From: Flavobacterium ammonificans
Lineage (GTDB): Bacteria; Bacteroidota; Bacteroidia; Flavobacteriales; Flavobacteriaceae
DNA: 64,000 bases
NCBI RefSeq assembly: GCF_020885975.1
Contig: NZ_AP025183.1
Span: forward strand, 744,001-808,000
Reading direction: 5' to 3'
Both the position numbers and the translations under genes were made by a program. This document shows positions 8,310 through 16,623 of the stretch, piece by piece; position 1 is the first letter of the stretch; every line of letters begins with the position of its first letter. The notes below the pieces were generated by a model that worked only from the letters and a program-made list of their open reading frames with translations, was not told the DNA's origin and made no database searches.

Positions 8310-8591
8310 ATGAATATTTTAAAGTACATCATTAACGAAGAAAATATTCCAATTATCTTTAGTGAAAAGCTCAGTCATCAAGAAATTCTTCAAACGGGTA
8401 TTGCCGCAGGATATTTAATTTTATATTATGAGGTAGAATCAAATGTATTCTCTGTTAAATGTTTTGGACAAAGCACTACTTTAAATTTAAGTTCTACTGA
8501 CCAGGACGAAGCAATAATAACCACATACTTGAATAGTAAATTTATAAACAGAGTTGACTTTTCAGAACTATTAGGTCTTGATTTTTCGTAA
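8310..8591 (+). CDS. Small orphan protein (93 aa), function unknown
   Basis: No family recognised. The protein is acidic to neutral and probably a compact alpha/beta domain (GIAAGYLILYYEVESNVFSVKCFG looks like paired beta strands). It has no signal peptide or membrane helix. The start ATG lies 22 bases after a strong terminator, and the only nearby promoter-like sequence is a weak TAAATTTT (8298-8305). Expression may therefore depend on read-through of the structured leader. It converges on the crp gene at 8605 with a 13-base gap. Confidence 0.6.
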   Translation: MNILKYIINEENIPIIFSEKLSHQEILQTGIAAGYLILYYEVESNVFSVKCFGQSTTLNLSSTDQDEAIITTYLNSKFINRVDFSELLGLDFS

Positions 8592-8604
8592 CTCTTAGTT
8601 GTAT

Positions 8605-9183
8605 TTATTTTTTCTCTTTACTTATTATTTTACTCAAATAAGTGGTGTCTACTCCTAGAAAAGATGCTAAGTGTTTTTGACTCAGTCGAGAAAAAATAGC
8701 GGCTTGTTTTTCAAAAAGATAGCTGTAGCGGTTCTCAGCACTCATAAAGCGTAAGGCACTTGCTTGTTCTTGGTAATCACAGAGTTTATCAAACAATTCA
8801 TGATTTGCAAATAAGGCCGCTTTATGGTTGTTTTTCATGATGAAATCAAGAGTAGTTTTCTTAATAGAAATGATTTCGCCCTCTTCAAGCGCATCAATAT
8901 AATGCTCGCTGGGTTTTTGTTTGTGGTAACTACTAATTGAGGTAATGAATTCTCCTTCTTTTACAAACCAAGTATTCACTTCTTTACCTTCATTAATAAT
9001 GTAAACGCGTAGTAATCCTTTTTGGACATAAAAGATTTCTTTACATATCTCTCCTTCACGTAATAGAATTTCTTTTTTAGCAATTTTTTTGGTAAACATT
9101 AAAGAAACCAATTTTTCAACTACATGACGTTCTTTTTTTTGAAAGGAAATACCAGATTCTAGGACTTTTTCAACGATATTCAT
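8605..9183 (-). CDS. Crp/Fnr family transcriptional regulator (paralogue 1)
   Basis: A 192-aa DNA-binding regulator with an N-terminal cyclic-nucleotide-binding-like beta-roll (about 20-125; KKEILLREGEICKEIFYVQKGLLRVY) and a C-terminal winged HTH (LSQKHLASFLGVDTTYLSKI). It is shorter than E. coli Crp (210 aa), as usual for Bacteroidota paralogues. No Fnr-type N-terminal cysteine cluster is seen. It is last in a run of three paralogues reading 10414 to 8605. The repeated KEVNTWFVKEGEFITS segment is nearly identical in all three, so they arose by duplication. The effector is unknown. Confidence 0.9.
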   Translation of the reverse strand: MNIVEKVLESGISFQKKERHVVEKLVSLMFTKKIAKKEILLREGEICKEIFYVQKGLLRVYIINEGKEVNTWFVKEGEFITSISSYHKQKPSEHYIDALEEGEIISIKKTTLDFIMKNNHKAALFANHELFDKLCDYQEQASALRFMSAENRYSYLFEKQAAIFSRLSQKHLASFLGVDTTYLSKIISKEKK

Positions 9184-9234
9184 TATAGGGGCTTTTTTTA
9201 ATTTTATGTAATTATTTAAAATATAGAATTAGGG

Positions 9235-9810
9235 TTATTTAAACTGATTTACAATTTTACTTAAGTAGGTGCTATCTACTCCAATATAAGAGGCCAAATG
9301 TTTTTGGCTCAATCGTTCTAAGATTTCGGGCTTTCGCTCTTTAAGAAAAAGGTAGCGCTTTTCGGATGTCATATAACGTAGCATATCGCATTGATCAGAA
9401 TATTCGCAAAGGTTGTTGAATAATTCATCTATAGCAAATAAGGCAAATTTATGATTGCTTTTCAAAACCATATCCACCACATCTTTTCGAATGCTCAATA
9501 CCACACTATCTTCTAATGCCTGAATGTATTCAGTAGCAGGTTCTTGTTTGTGGAAACTTTTAACCGATGTAATAAATTCTCCTTCTTTAACAAACCAAGT
9601 GTTCACTTCTTTGTCGTCATTAAGTAAATACACACGAAACAATCCCGATTGAACATAAAAAATATGTTTGTTTACATCTCCTGCATGTAAAATATGGTTT
9701 CCTTTTTTAATTTTTTTGGTGAAAGGCAACGTAGCTAATTGTTCAAGAAGGGGAATATCTTTCTTTTTAAAGAATTTTTCAAGTCCAATAACGCGGTTGA
9801 TAATATTCAT
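9235..9810 (-). CDS. Crp/Fnr family transcriptional regulator (paralogue 2)
   Basis: A 191-aa paralogue of its neighbours, with the same beta-roll (KKGNHILHAGDVNKHIFYVQ) and the C-terminal HTH LSQKHLASYIGVDSTYLSKI. The recognition-helix region VDSTYLSKI differs little from VDTTYLSKI and IETTYLNKI in the others, so the three may bind similar DNA. It lies 25 bases after paralogue 3 and 51 before paralogue 1. A heptamer array (TATTTAG twice) fills the gap just before its start. It has no cysteines suggesting an iron-sulfur sensor. The ligand and targets cannot be read from sequence. Confidence 0.9.
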   Translation of the reverse strand: MNIINRVIGLEKFFKKKDIPLLEQLATLPFTKKIKKGNHILHAGDVNKHIFYVQSGLFRVYLLNDDKEVNTWFVKEGEFITSVKSFHKQEPATEYIQALEDSVVLSIRKDVVDMVLKSNHKFALFAIDELFNNLCEYSDQCDMLRYMTSEKRYLFLKERKPEILERLSQKHLASYIGVDSTYLSKIVNQFK

Positions 9811-9833
9811 GGTATTTAGTATTTAGTATACAA
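9811..9833 (-). repeat. Heptamer array directly before the paralogue 2 start codon
   Basis: TATTTAG occurs at 9813-9819 and 9820-9826, then a degenerate TATACAA. On the coding (minus) strand this is TACTAAA-type heptads ending two bases before the ATG. It is one of several 7-base arrays with different units in this window. Confidence 0.5.
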
Positions 9834-9835
9834 GT

Positions 9836-10414
9836 TCACTCTTTATGACTTGCAATTATTTTATTCAAATAGGTCGTTTCTATGCCCAAGAAAGAAGCTA
9901 CATGCTTTTGACTCACTCGCTCCAGGACCTCAGGGTTTTTCTTTTTCAAAAACTCATACTTTTTCTCAGCAGATAGAATTCGTAAATATTGACATTGATC
10001 ACTGTATTCGCATAACTTTATATACAATTGTTTAATAGCAAAAAGTGCTAATTTATGATTGTGTTTGAGCACCATAGAATAAGTACTTTTTTTGAACGAT
10101 ATAATTTCAGAATCTTCTAAGGCTTGAATGAATTCTTCGCTAGGAGTTTCATTATAATAGCTGTTAACAGAACTTATAAATTCATTTTCCTTGACAAACC
10201 AAGTGTTAATTTCTTTTTCCTCATATACCATGTACACTCTCAGCAAACCTTTTTTTACATAAAAAATACGATCGTTGATTTCGCCTGCGCGAAGTAAAAA
10301 TTCTTTTTTCTTGTATTTTTTGCTAAAAAGAAATTGGGCAAATTTTTGAATAAAAGAAAAGTCAGATTCTTTAGCAGCAAGCTTTGGGTCTTTTTTGTCA
10401 GATTGAGATTTCAT
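9836..10414 (-). CDS. Crp/Fnr family transcriptional regulator (paralogue 3, first of the operon)
   Basis: The start was set at the ATG at 10414 (MKSQSD), giving 192 aa like the two downstream paralogues; an in-frame ATG at 10486 would add 24 unmatched residues. It has a beta-roll (KKEFLLRAGEINDRIFYVKKGLLRVY) and a C-terminal HTH (VSQKHVASFLGIETTYLNKI). It is transcribed first. A minus-strand promoter (TTTG at 10551-10548, 22-base spacer, TATATTTG at 10525-10518) overlaps the left arm of the palindrome at 10549-10574, suggesting that its own transcription is controlled from that site. Effector unknown. Confidence 0.88.
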   Translation of the reverse strand: MKSQSDKKDPKLAAKESDFSFIQKFAQFLFSKKYKKKEFLLRAGEINDRIFYVKKGLLRVYMVYEEKEINTWFVKENEFISSVNSYYNETPSEEFIQALEDSEIISFKKSTYSMVLKHNHKLALFAIKQLYIKLCEYSDQCQYLRILSAEKKYEFLKKKNPEVLERVSQKHVASFLGIETTYLNKIIASHKE

Positions 10415-10517
10415 GGGTAAAAGATTTTGGGTTTGGGTAAATGTAAACCGGAGATTCAAGCCAATTATTTTTAGCACATAAAACACTCTAAAACGCTTAA
10501 AAAGCCGATTAACAACA

Positions 10518-10551
10518 CAAATATATTGAAAAAAATCCTGTTTTTTTCAAA
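10518..10551 (-). promoter_or_regulatory. Divergent promoter of the crp operon
   Basis: On the minus strand TTTG (10551-10548), a 22-base spacer and TATATTTG (10525-10518) match the Bacteroidota consensus. The -33 element overlaps the left arm of the palindrome centred at 10561.5, so a protein there could repress the crp operon while activating the opposite gene. Confidence 0.6.
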
Positions 10552-10598
10552 AAGTTGTGATTTCACAACTTTTTAATGAAACTAGCAGTTTATTTTTG
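10549..10598 (+). promoter_or_regulatory. Operator-promoter 2: perfect palindrome plus -7 box before the 54-aa gene
   Basis: The left arm AAAAAGTTGTGA (10549-10560), a TT centre and the exact inverse arm (10563-10574) make a perfect 26-bp palindrome. The -7 box TATTTTTG is at 10591-10598, again 29.5 bases from the centre. There is no -33 TTTG in the correct place. If transcription starts about 5 bases after the box, the site is centred near -40, like a class II activator site. Confidence 0.7.
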
Positions 10599-10652
10599 GC
10601 CAATAAAAAAGGGAAGAAGTATCAAACTAAAATAGCAATAACAGAAAATAAG

Positions 10653-10817
10653 ATGGCTTGTAAATTTTTTAGGAGAAAATCAAATTTACCCATCGTGCCC
10701 GAAAGCGAGATACTTGTCTTTTATACTATGATAAAAAAAATGAAAAAACGACATCCGCATATAAATCCAGAAAAAATAGTAAAGAAACTATACCCTTATT
10801 ATTCAATAAAAAAATAG
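10653..10817 (+). CDS. Small basic protein (54 aa), function unknown
   Basis: The start was placed at the ATG at 10653, downstream of the promoter. A longer reading from a GTG at 10557 would begin inside the operator and upstream of the -7 box, so it is unlikely. The 54-aa product (MACKFFRRKSNLPIVPES...) is strongly basic, with clusters such as MIKKMKKRHPHINPEK, and has no signal peptide or membrane helix. No family recognised. It is the first gene after a palindromic operator shared with two other loci and divergent from the crp operon. A nucleic-acid or protein-binding micro-regulator is a guess. Confidence 0.55.
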   Translation: MACKFFRRKSNLPIVPESEILVFYTMIKKMKKRHPHINPEKIVKKLYPYYSIKK

Positions 10818-10893
10818 TTAAAACGATTTATTTATAATTCAATTGTGTTGCCCCTAGACAAAGATCCCAAATCTTTAGTGTTGACCATGATTG

Positions 10894-10921
10894 AACTAGC
10901 CTACATAACGGCTAGTTTTTT
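10894..10921 (+). terminator. Terminator after the 54-aa gene
   Basis: AACTAGCC (10894-10901) pairs with GGCTAGTT (10910-10917) followed by T residues. An outer TTGACCA/TGGTCAA pairing (10881-10887 with 10921-10927) encloses it. A second short stem, AAAGAT/ATCTTT (10860-10876), lies just upstream in the 3' UTR. Confidence 0.85.
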
Positions 10922-11045
10922 GGTCAAAAAATAAAGTTATTATTAAAAAAAGTCACAAATTATTCAACAAAAGATAAATTGTTAATAATTTATACTAAGA
11001 TTTTTTAAAACTCATTAAGAAGGTTATTGATATTGAGAGTTTTAC

Positions 11046-11053
11046 TAAATTTG
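11046..11053 (+). promoter_or_regulatory. -7 promoter box of the 11078 gene
   Basis: TAAATTTG, 25 bases before the ATG at 11078. It supports the ATG at 11078 over an in-frame TTG at 11027, which would lie upstream of the box. Confidence 0.5.
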
Positions 11054-11077
11054 CACACTTTTATATTGGCTATAATT

Positions 11078-11563
11078 ATGCATAAAATTATTTTATTTTT
11101 ATTCTTTTGTACAACCACTTGGTCTCAGAAAATCCACCATCAAGTGGTTTCTTCTCAGGGAGTTACACAAAAATTGCCAAATGGAATGATTGTTGCCCAA
11201 TCTGTTGGGCAAGCAAACGCTGCCATTGGAAATTTTAAAAACAACACTATGGCTATAGGCCAAGGGTATATCCAAAGTTATGGCAAAGCCAAATTTACCA
11301 GTCCAACAAAAACACTCATCTCTGTTGTGGCCTATCCTAATCCAGTAGTGGACCAAGTAAATTTTAAGTTTTCTTCTAATATGGGCACAACAGCTATCAT
11401 TAGTCTATTTGATAATAGAGGACGTTTGGTTCATTCCGAAAAACAAGCCATTGATCAAGAAGCAGCCTCGCTCTCATTAGCGTTTCTTGCTGAAGGGGTT
11501 TACTTTGCTAAAATAGAAACCAAAGACCATCACTTTTCTACAAAAATTTTAAAATCAAAATGA
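11078..11563 (+). CDS. Secreted protein with T9SS type A C-terminal sorting domain
   Basis: A 161-aa protein (start at the ATG after the -7 box) with signal peptide MHKIILFLFFCTTTWSQ. It has a short N-terminal region and a C-terminal sorting domain of about 80 residues beginning VVAYPNPVVDQVNF and ending GVYFAKIETKDHHFSTKILKSK. The PNP motif, the GVYF segment and the final lysine-rich strand are hallmarks of type A domains. These direct proteins through the type IX secretion system to the cell surface. The passenger (about 60 residues) is very short and has no recognised fold. It overlaps the next gene by 4 bases (ATGA), so the two are translationally coupled. Confidence 0.8.
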   Translation: MHKIILFLFFCTTTWSQKIHHQVVSSQGVTQKLPNGMIVAQSVGQANAAIGNFKNNTMAIGQGYIQSYGKAKFTSPTKTLISVVAYPNPVVDQVNFKFSSNMGTTAIISLFDNRGRLVHSEKQAIDQEAASLSLAFLAEGVYFAKIETKDHHFSTKILKSK

Positions 11564-12195
11564 AAAAATTAATTTTCACATTACTCTTTACTTTGACAGT
11601 AAGCGGAGTTTATTCTCAAGAAATTTATTTTTTGACGGGAAAAAATTATACCAACTACCAATTGCGATACAATGGATCCGAAACGGTAAATAAACTTGAT
11701 AAAAGCGGATCAGGAAGCAGTTACGAAATTGGACTGGCTATACCGATTAAAGTACAGCGTTTGACATTTGATAATAACCTGGATTATATTGTAGGTTTGA
11801 ATTTGAATCAATTCAATGCCAGTGCCGGCAATCAAACCAATCATTACAGTTGGAACACCGAGTACATTGGGATTACCAATGCGCTTAAATTTTCTTTTGT
11901 GCAAACAGACCATGTGGATATTGCACTAAAAGGAGGATTTACTACATCAACCTTATTGACAGGAAAGCAAAAAATAAACAATTCAAAATTCGACCTAAAC
12001 AATCAAAAAGATTTTAACGGCATTATTATGAGTCCGTTGTTAGGTCTTCAAGCAAAATGTAATCTATCAGAGTACGGCTATCTTAGTCTAGGATACAACT
12101 ACTCAAGAAGTTTTAGTTTGACTAACTCAACAGATAAAAAACTGTCCTTTTTAAATCACCAAATTGTATTTGGAATTTCATTTGAACTGTATTAA
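11560..12195 (+). CDS. Outer-membrane beta-barrel protein, function unknown
   Basis: A 211-aa protein with signal peptide (MKKLIFTLLFTLTVSGVYSQ). It shows alternating strands with aromatic girdle residues (YLSLGYNYSRSF) and a C-terminal strand ending ISFELY, typical of small 8-stranded barrels (PorT/OmpW-like in style). Its ATG overlaps the stop of the T9SS-cargo gene, and the large repeat protein follows after 10 bases, so 11078-16623 is probably one operon. It may anchor or secrete its neighbours; this is inference. Confidence 0.7.
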   Translation: MKKLIFTLLFTLTVSGVYSQEIYFLTGKNYTNYQLRYNGSETVNKLDKSGSGSSYEIGLAIPIKVQRLTFDNNLDYIVGLNLNQFNASAGNQTNHYSWNTEYIGITNALKFSFVQTDHVDIALKGGFTTSTLLTGKQKINNSKFDLNNQKDFNGIIMSPLLGLQAKCNLSEYGYLSLGYNYSRSFSLTNSTDKKLSFLNHQIVFGISFELY

Positions 12196-12205
12196 TTAAA
12201 GTAAT

Positions 12206-15200
12206 ATGAAAAAAATTATTGCCCTTTTTGTTTTTATAGTAACCAGCTCAGTATACGCCCAAAATTCAGGGATAACCTATCAAGCGGTTATTTACAATCC
12301 AAGTACTGAAATCCTACCTGGAAATAACAATCCGAATGTAGTTTTAGCAGAGAAAAATATTTGTTTGCGATTCAGTATTTCTGATGCGAACTCCAGTGTA
12401 GAGTATCAAGAAGTACAAAAAGTGAAAACCGACGAGTTTGGTATGGTGAACCTAATTGTAGGAGATGGCGATCAGGTGAGTGGCTATGCCGCTAATTTTG
12501 ATGCAATCATCTGGAATAGCAACAATAAAAATTTAAAAGTTGAAATTGATACTAATGGGAATTGTACCAATTTTATTGAAATCAGTAATCAAAAATTTGC
12601 ATCGGTTCCTTTTGCATTTGCTTCTAAGGTAGCCGAAACCGTTTCGGGAATTGTACCTATAGTTAATGGCGGTACTGGCGCTGCAACAGTGGCTGGCGCC
12701 AAAACTAATTTAGGTTTAAACAATGTCGATAATACTTCCGATTTGAACAAGCCAGTTTCAACGGCAACACAAACCGCTTTGGATGCTAAAGCACCCTTAG
12801 CATCACCAGGCTTTACGGGAATACCAACCGCTCCAACCGCGGCGGCTGGAACCAGCACGACTCAAATAGCAACAACGGCTTTTGTAAATGCAGCACTTGC
12901 TACAGCAGGATCTCCTGACGCAACAGCCACACAAAAGGGAAGAATACAATTAGCAGGAGATTTAGGTGGAACGGCAGATGCTCCAACTGTACCTGGATTA
13001 GCCAATAAAGAAAATGCAGCGAATAAATCTACTGATACTAGTTTGGGCAATAGTGATATTTTATTTCCTACTCAAAAAGCAGTAAAAACGTATGTAGATA
13101 ATCAAGTAAGTTCAGGCGTTGTAGACGCTACAACTTCTTATAAAGGAAAAATTCAATTAGCAGGCGATTTAAGTGGAACGGCAGATAGGCCAACTGTTCC
13201 AGGTTTGTCAACTAAAGAACCTATAATTACAACTGGAACTATCTCTGAATATTTCAGAGGTGACAAAACTTGGCAAACTCTAGATAAGACAGCTGTTGGG
13301 TTAAACAATGTAGATAATACATCAGATGCAAACAAACCAGTTTCATCGGCAGTTCAAACAGCATTAAATGCAAAAGAAGACGCGTCAAATAAGTCAACAG
13401 ATACTTTATTAGGAACAAGCAATTTGATGTTTCCAACACAAAATGCTGTAAAAACCTATGTTGATAATCAAATAGCAACTTCATCTACTCCTGAAGCTAC
13501 ATCAAGTGTGAAAGGTAAAATCCAATTGGGAGGTGATTTGGCTGGAACTGGAACCACTGCGTCAGCACCAAAAATTTCTGCCGGAGCCATTTCTGCTGAA
13601 AAATTAGCAGATAACGCTGTAACAAATGCTAAATTAGGCGAGATAGTAGCTATTGCCAAAGGAGGAACAGGTTCCAATATGAACACCACTGCTGGTTATG
13701 TGAAACAGGCGACTACAGGAGCTAATTTTACCACAGTATCGTCTATTCCAGTAACCGATGTAACGGGAGCGGTTCGTTCTGTAAACGGAGTATTGCCTGA
13801 TAATACTACTGGTAATGTATCAGTTCTAATTGGTAATGTTTATACTGGTTCTACAATAACTCCAACAACAGGAACTACACCAGTAAGATCTGATATTTAT
13901 ATTGTTTCAGGTCAATCAGGATCAACAAATGACAATGGGCGTACGTTTATTTATGATGGCTCTACTTGGCATGAAATTTCTACAAATATTGCTGCATTAG
14001 ATAACACCTTTGTTAAATTATCAGGAAGTACCATGGTTGGAAACTTGGTTTTTCCAGCAGGAAAAAAAATAATACTTAACGACGCACCATCAAACGCAAC
14101 GGATGCAGCCAATAAAGAGTATGTAGACACAAAAATTGGAGGAAGTGGAACTGTAAATTTTGTACCTAAATTCTCAGGAACAAGTCCAAGTAAAATTTTA
14201 GCAAACAGTTCTATTTTTGATGATGGTACTAATGTTGGAATTGGAACAACAACTCCAACAAGTAAGTTTGAGACAGTTGGCGATATGAAAGCAAGAAATT
14301 CAGCAAATACAAATTCTGTAGTATTAAATACGGGCTTGCCTTCTGTAGACTTTGCTAGTTCATCAAGAACTTTTAGGTTGGGTAGTTATACAGGTTCCAC
14401 TTATAATAGCCAAATAGATGGAACAGCCTATTTAGCAGGAGTGTCAGGAATAACACAATTGTCTTTGAATACACAAGGAAATCAGCCTATAACTTTTGCA
14501 ACGAATGATTGGATTGAAAGAATGCGTATTCAACATACAACTGGAAACGTAGGTATTGGGACTAACACCCCTGCTACTCGATTACAAGTAAATTCCTCTA
14601 TTGCAACAAATACAGTAAATACCGAAGGAATATTTAGATTACAACGACCTCAAAACCCAGGTGTCAAATGGGAGAATATTGCGCAATTTAATTTGGGAAG
14701 TTATGCGGTTACAACAGGTGGTAGTACCAATGCAACGAGTAGATTAGATTTAGCCATGAATGATGGTGATGGTGTAGCAACCAATAATGTAATGACTTGG
14801 CAAGCCAATGGGAACGTGGGTATTGGTACAACTGCTCCAATAAGTGCTTTGTCAAATACATCATCAGCAATTCAAGGTTCAAATTCCACAAATGCTTTTA
14901 CTGGTGGATTCACTTGGTCTTCACCAGGGACTGGTTTTGCAGGATCTTTTTATTCGCAACCAACTAATGGTAATGGTTTACAAGTAAAAGTAGCTGGAAA
15001 CACAAGTTCGACTAATGCTTTAGAAATTTCTTCAGGAGCAACCCAAACGGGTTCTTTAACACCTTTATTCAATGTGCTTGGTAATGGAAATGTAGGGGTT
15101 GGAACTACTTCACCTCTAACAAGATTAATAGTTAATGATAATACCTACATTGCAAATATCCCAAGTTCTTCAACTAATTTAATGGACAATTCGACCTTTA

Positions 15201-15766
15201 GACCCTTAACTCGTTTTCAATCGTCATCAGGAATTAATAATAATGCAATTAGTCATTATTTAACGACTACAGCTGCTGCTACTCAAGCTCATAATTATTC
15301 AACAGGTGCTTTATTACCATATGTTTTGCAACCAGCCGGAGGAAATGTGGGTATAGGAACAACTGCCCCAACAGCACAATTACATACAACGGGTTCAGTG
15401 CGATTGGCAGGTGCAGGTACACCAGGAGTAGGAAGAGTTTTAACTTCTGATGCAAACGGTAATGCAACTTGGCAATACAATACAGTAAATACAAGAACTG
15501 CAGATTTTCAATTAGCGGCAACAGATTATGGTACTGTTATTGTTGTAAATAGCACAACTACGGTTGCCGTTACTATTCCTTCAACGCTACCAACAGGTTT
15601 TTATTGTCAAATTATTCAACAAGGAGCTGGACAGGTAAATGTTCAAGGAAGTGGAGTTACTGTAATTAGTGCTTTAGGTACTTTTAGTAGAACAATAGGT
15701 TCATCTGTTGGAATTATGTTGACAAGTTCAACTTCAGCGTATTTATCAGGTGATACTGCTTTTTAA
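12206..15766 (+). CDS. Giant tail-fibre-like repeat surface protein
   Basis: A 1186-aa exported protein (signal peptide MKKIIALFVFIVTSSVYAQ). The N-terminal 130 residues form a globular domain also seen in other Bacteroidota surface proteins. Residues about 150-490 carry repeated phage tail-fibre-type units: LNNVDNTSD near 172 and 367, PTQKAVKTYVDNQ twice, and GKIQLAGDL-type blocks three times. The C-terminal half carries five NVGIGTT-type units near residues 676, 781, 870, 962 and 1047. Such units form trimeric beta-helical fibres in phage. There is no C-terminal intramolecular chaperone (S74) and no sorting domain. Probable role: adhesin or sheath. No phage structural genes are nearby. Confidence 0.75.
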   Translation: MKKIIALFVFIVTSSVYAQNSGITYQAVIYNPSTEILPGNNNPNVVLAEKNICLRFSISDANSSVEYQEVQKVKTDEFGMVNLIVGDGDQVSGYAANFDAIIWNSNNKNLKVEIDTNGNCTNFIEISNQKFASVPFAFASKVAETVSGIVPIVNGGTGAATVAGAKTNLGLNNVDNTSDLNKPVSTATQTALDAKAPLASPGFTGIPTAPTAAAGTSTTQIATTAFVNAALATAGSPDATATQKGRIQLAGDLGGTADAPTVPGLANKENAANKSTDTSLGNSDILFPTQKAVKTYVDNQVSSGVVDATTSYKGKIQLAGDLSGTADRPTVPGLSTKEPIITTGTISEYFRGDKTWQTLDKTAVGLNNVDNTSDANKPVSSAVQTALNAKEDASNKSTDTLLGTSNLMFPTQNAVKTYVDNQIATSSTPEATSSVKGKIQLGGDLAGTGTTASAPKISAGAISAEKLADNAVTNAKLGEIVAIAKGGTGSNMNTTAGYVKQATTGANFTTVSSIPVTDVTGAVRSVNGVLPDNTTGNVSVLIGNVYTGSTITPTTGTTPVRSDIYIVSGQSGSTNDNGRTFIYDGSTWHEISTNIAALDNTFVKLSGSTMVGNLVFPAGKKIILNDAPSNATDAANKEYVDTKIGGSGTVNFVPKFSGTSPSKILANSSIFDDGTNVGIGTTTPTSKFETVGDMKARNSANTNSVVLNTGLPSVDFASSSRTFRLGSYTGSTYNSQIDGTAYLAGVSGITQLSLNTQGNQPITFATNDWIERMRIQHTTGNVGIGTNTPATRLQVNSSIATNTVNTEGIFRLQRPQNPGVKWENIAQFNLGSYAVTTGGSTNATSRLDLAMNDGDGVATNNVMTWQANGNVGIGTTAPISALSNTSSAIQGSNSTNAFTGGFTWSSPGTGFAGSFYSQPTNGNGLQVKVAGNTSSTNALEISSGATQTGSLTPLFNVLGNGNVGVGTTSPLTRLIVNDNTYIANIPSSSTNLMDNSTFRPLTRFQSSSGINNNAISHYLTTTAAATQAHNYSTGALLPYVLQPAGGNVGIGTTAPTAQLHTTGSVRLAGAGTPGVGRVLTSDANGNATWQYNTVNTRTADFQLAATDYGTVIVVNSTTTVAVTIPSTLPTGFYCQIIQQGAGQVNVQGSGVTVISALGTFSRTIGSSVGIMLTSSTSAYLSGDTAF

Positions 15767-15777
15767 AGGATTATAAT

Positions 15778-16623
15778 ATGAAAAAATATATTTATTTAAT
15801 CTTTATACCTTTTTCGATTTTTTCGCAAATAAATCCAGAGTTTTTGCAATTAAAACCAGTTTATACCAATTTTGTGAGATTTGATTATACTGGAGGTATT
15901 CAAACTTGGACTGTGCCAGCAGGTGTAACAACAATATTTGTTGATGTGGTAGGCGCACAAGGAGGTTCAGCAGGAACAAATATAGGTGGAAGAGGTGGGA
16001 AAGTTAGTGCACTACTCTCTGTTATACCTGGTGATGTTCTTCAAATTACTGTAGGAGGTCAACCTACAAATAACATTGCGTTATATGGTTTTGCTGGTGA
16101 TGGAGGTCGTTCTACAAGTTTTGGGACCATTGCCAGAGCTGGAGGTGGATTGAGTGCAATATCTACTTCTGCTCCAGTAACACAAGCTAATGCTCTTTTG
16201 ATAGCAGGCGGTGGCGGCGGAACTCCAACAAGTGGTTTTGCTGGTAACGGTGGTGCCGGAGGCGGATTGAACGGATTAAATGGAGCTTCAGTATATGGAG
16301 GTATATCCACAAGAGGTGGTGGTGCAAGTCAAACAGTAGGAGGTGTTGCTGGAACACCTCTTGATGGAAACTCAACTTTGCCAACGGCAGGTTCTGCTAT
16401 AAATGGTGGCGCAGGTGGTATAGTAGGTGGGGCAAGTGCTGGATGGAACGGCGGAGGAGGAGGTGGTGCTGGTTATTTCGGCGGCGGCGGTGGTGCCGGT
16501 GGCGGAAATGCTCAAGGATCAGGTGGTGGTGGTTCATCTTGGACAAATTCTTCATGTCAACAAGTTTCTAATGTTTCAAATTTTAATTCAGGTCACGGCA
16601 GAGTAATTATTTATTATAATTAA
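15778..16623 (+). CDS. Exported glycine-rich protein
   Basis: A 281-aa protein with a short signal peptide (MKKYIYLIFIPFSIFSQ). It starts with a beta-rich segment (YTGGIQTWTVPAGVTTIFVDVVGAQGG) and continues into long glycine runs (GGGGGGAGYFGGGGGAGGG), matching the glycine-rich domain family (PF12810 type) also found in ALK/LTK receptors and many Bacteroidota surface proteins. In known structures glycine-rich helices pack hexagonally, so this could form a rigid surface layer or ligand. It follows the tail-fibre-like gene after 11 bases, consistent with joint expression. The GGT/GGA-rich DNA is unlike its AT-rich neighbours but follows from the amino-acid content. Confidence 0.75.
   Translation: MKKYIYLIFIPFSIFSQINPEFLQLKPVYTNFVRFDYTGGIQTWTVPAGVTTIFVDVVGAQGGSAGTNIGGRGGKVSALLSVIPGDVLQITVGGQPTNNIALYGFAGDGGRSTSFGTIARAGGGLSAISTSAPVTQANALLIAGGGGGTPTSGFAGNGGAGGGLNGLNGASVYGGISTRGGGASQTVGGVAGTPLDGNSTLPTAGSAINGGAGGIVGGASAGWNGGGGGGAGYFGGGGGAGGGNAQGSGGGGSSWTNSSCQQVSNVSNFNSGHGRVIIYYN

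Noticed and set aside
10557..10652. GTG start giving an 86-aa version of the small basic protein
   Set aside because: The GTG lies within the operator palindrome and upstream of the -7 box, so it would not be on the transcript; the ATG at 10653 fits the promoter.
12206..15766. Prophage tail-fibre gene
   Set aside because: The signal peptide and the surrounding signal-peptide and T9SS genes, plus the absence of any phage structural, integrase or lysis gene, argue for a cellular surface protein.
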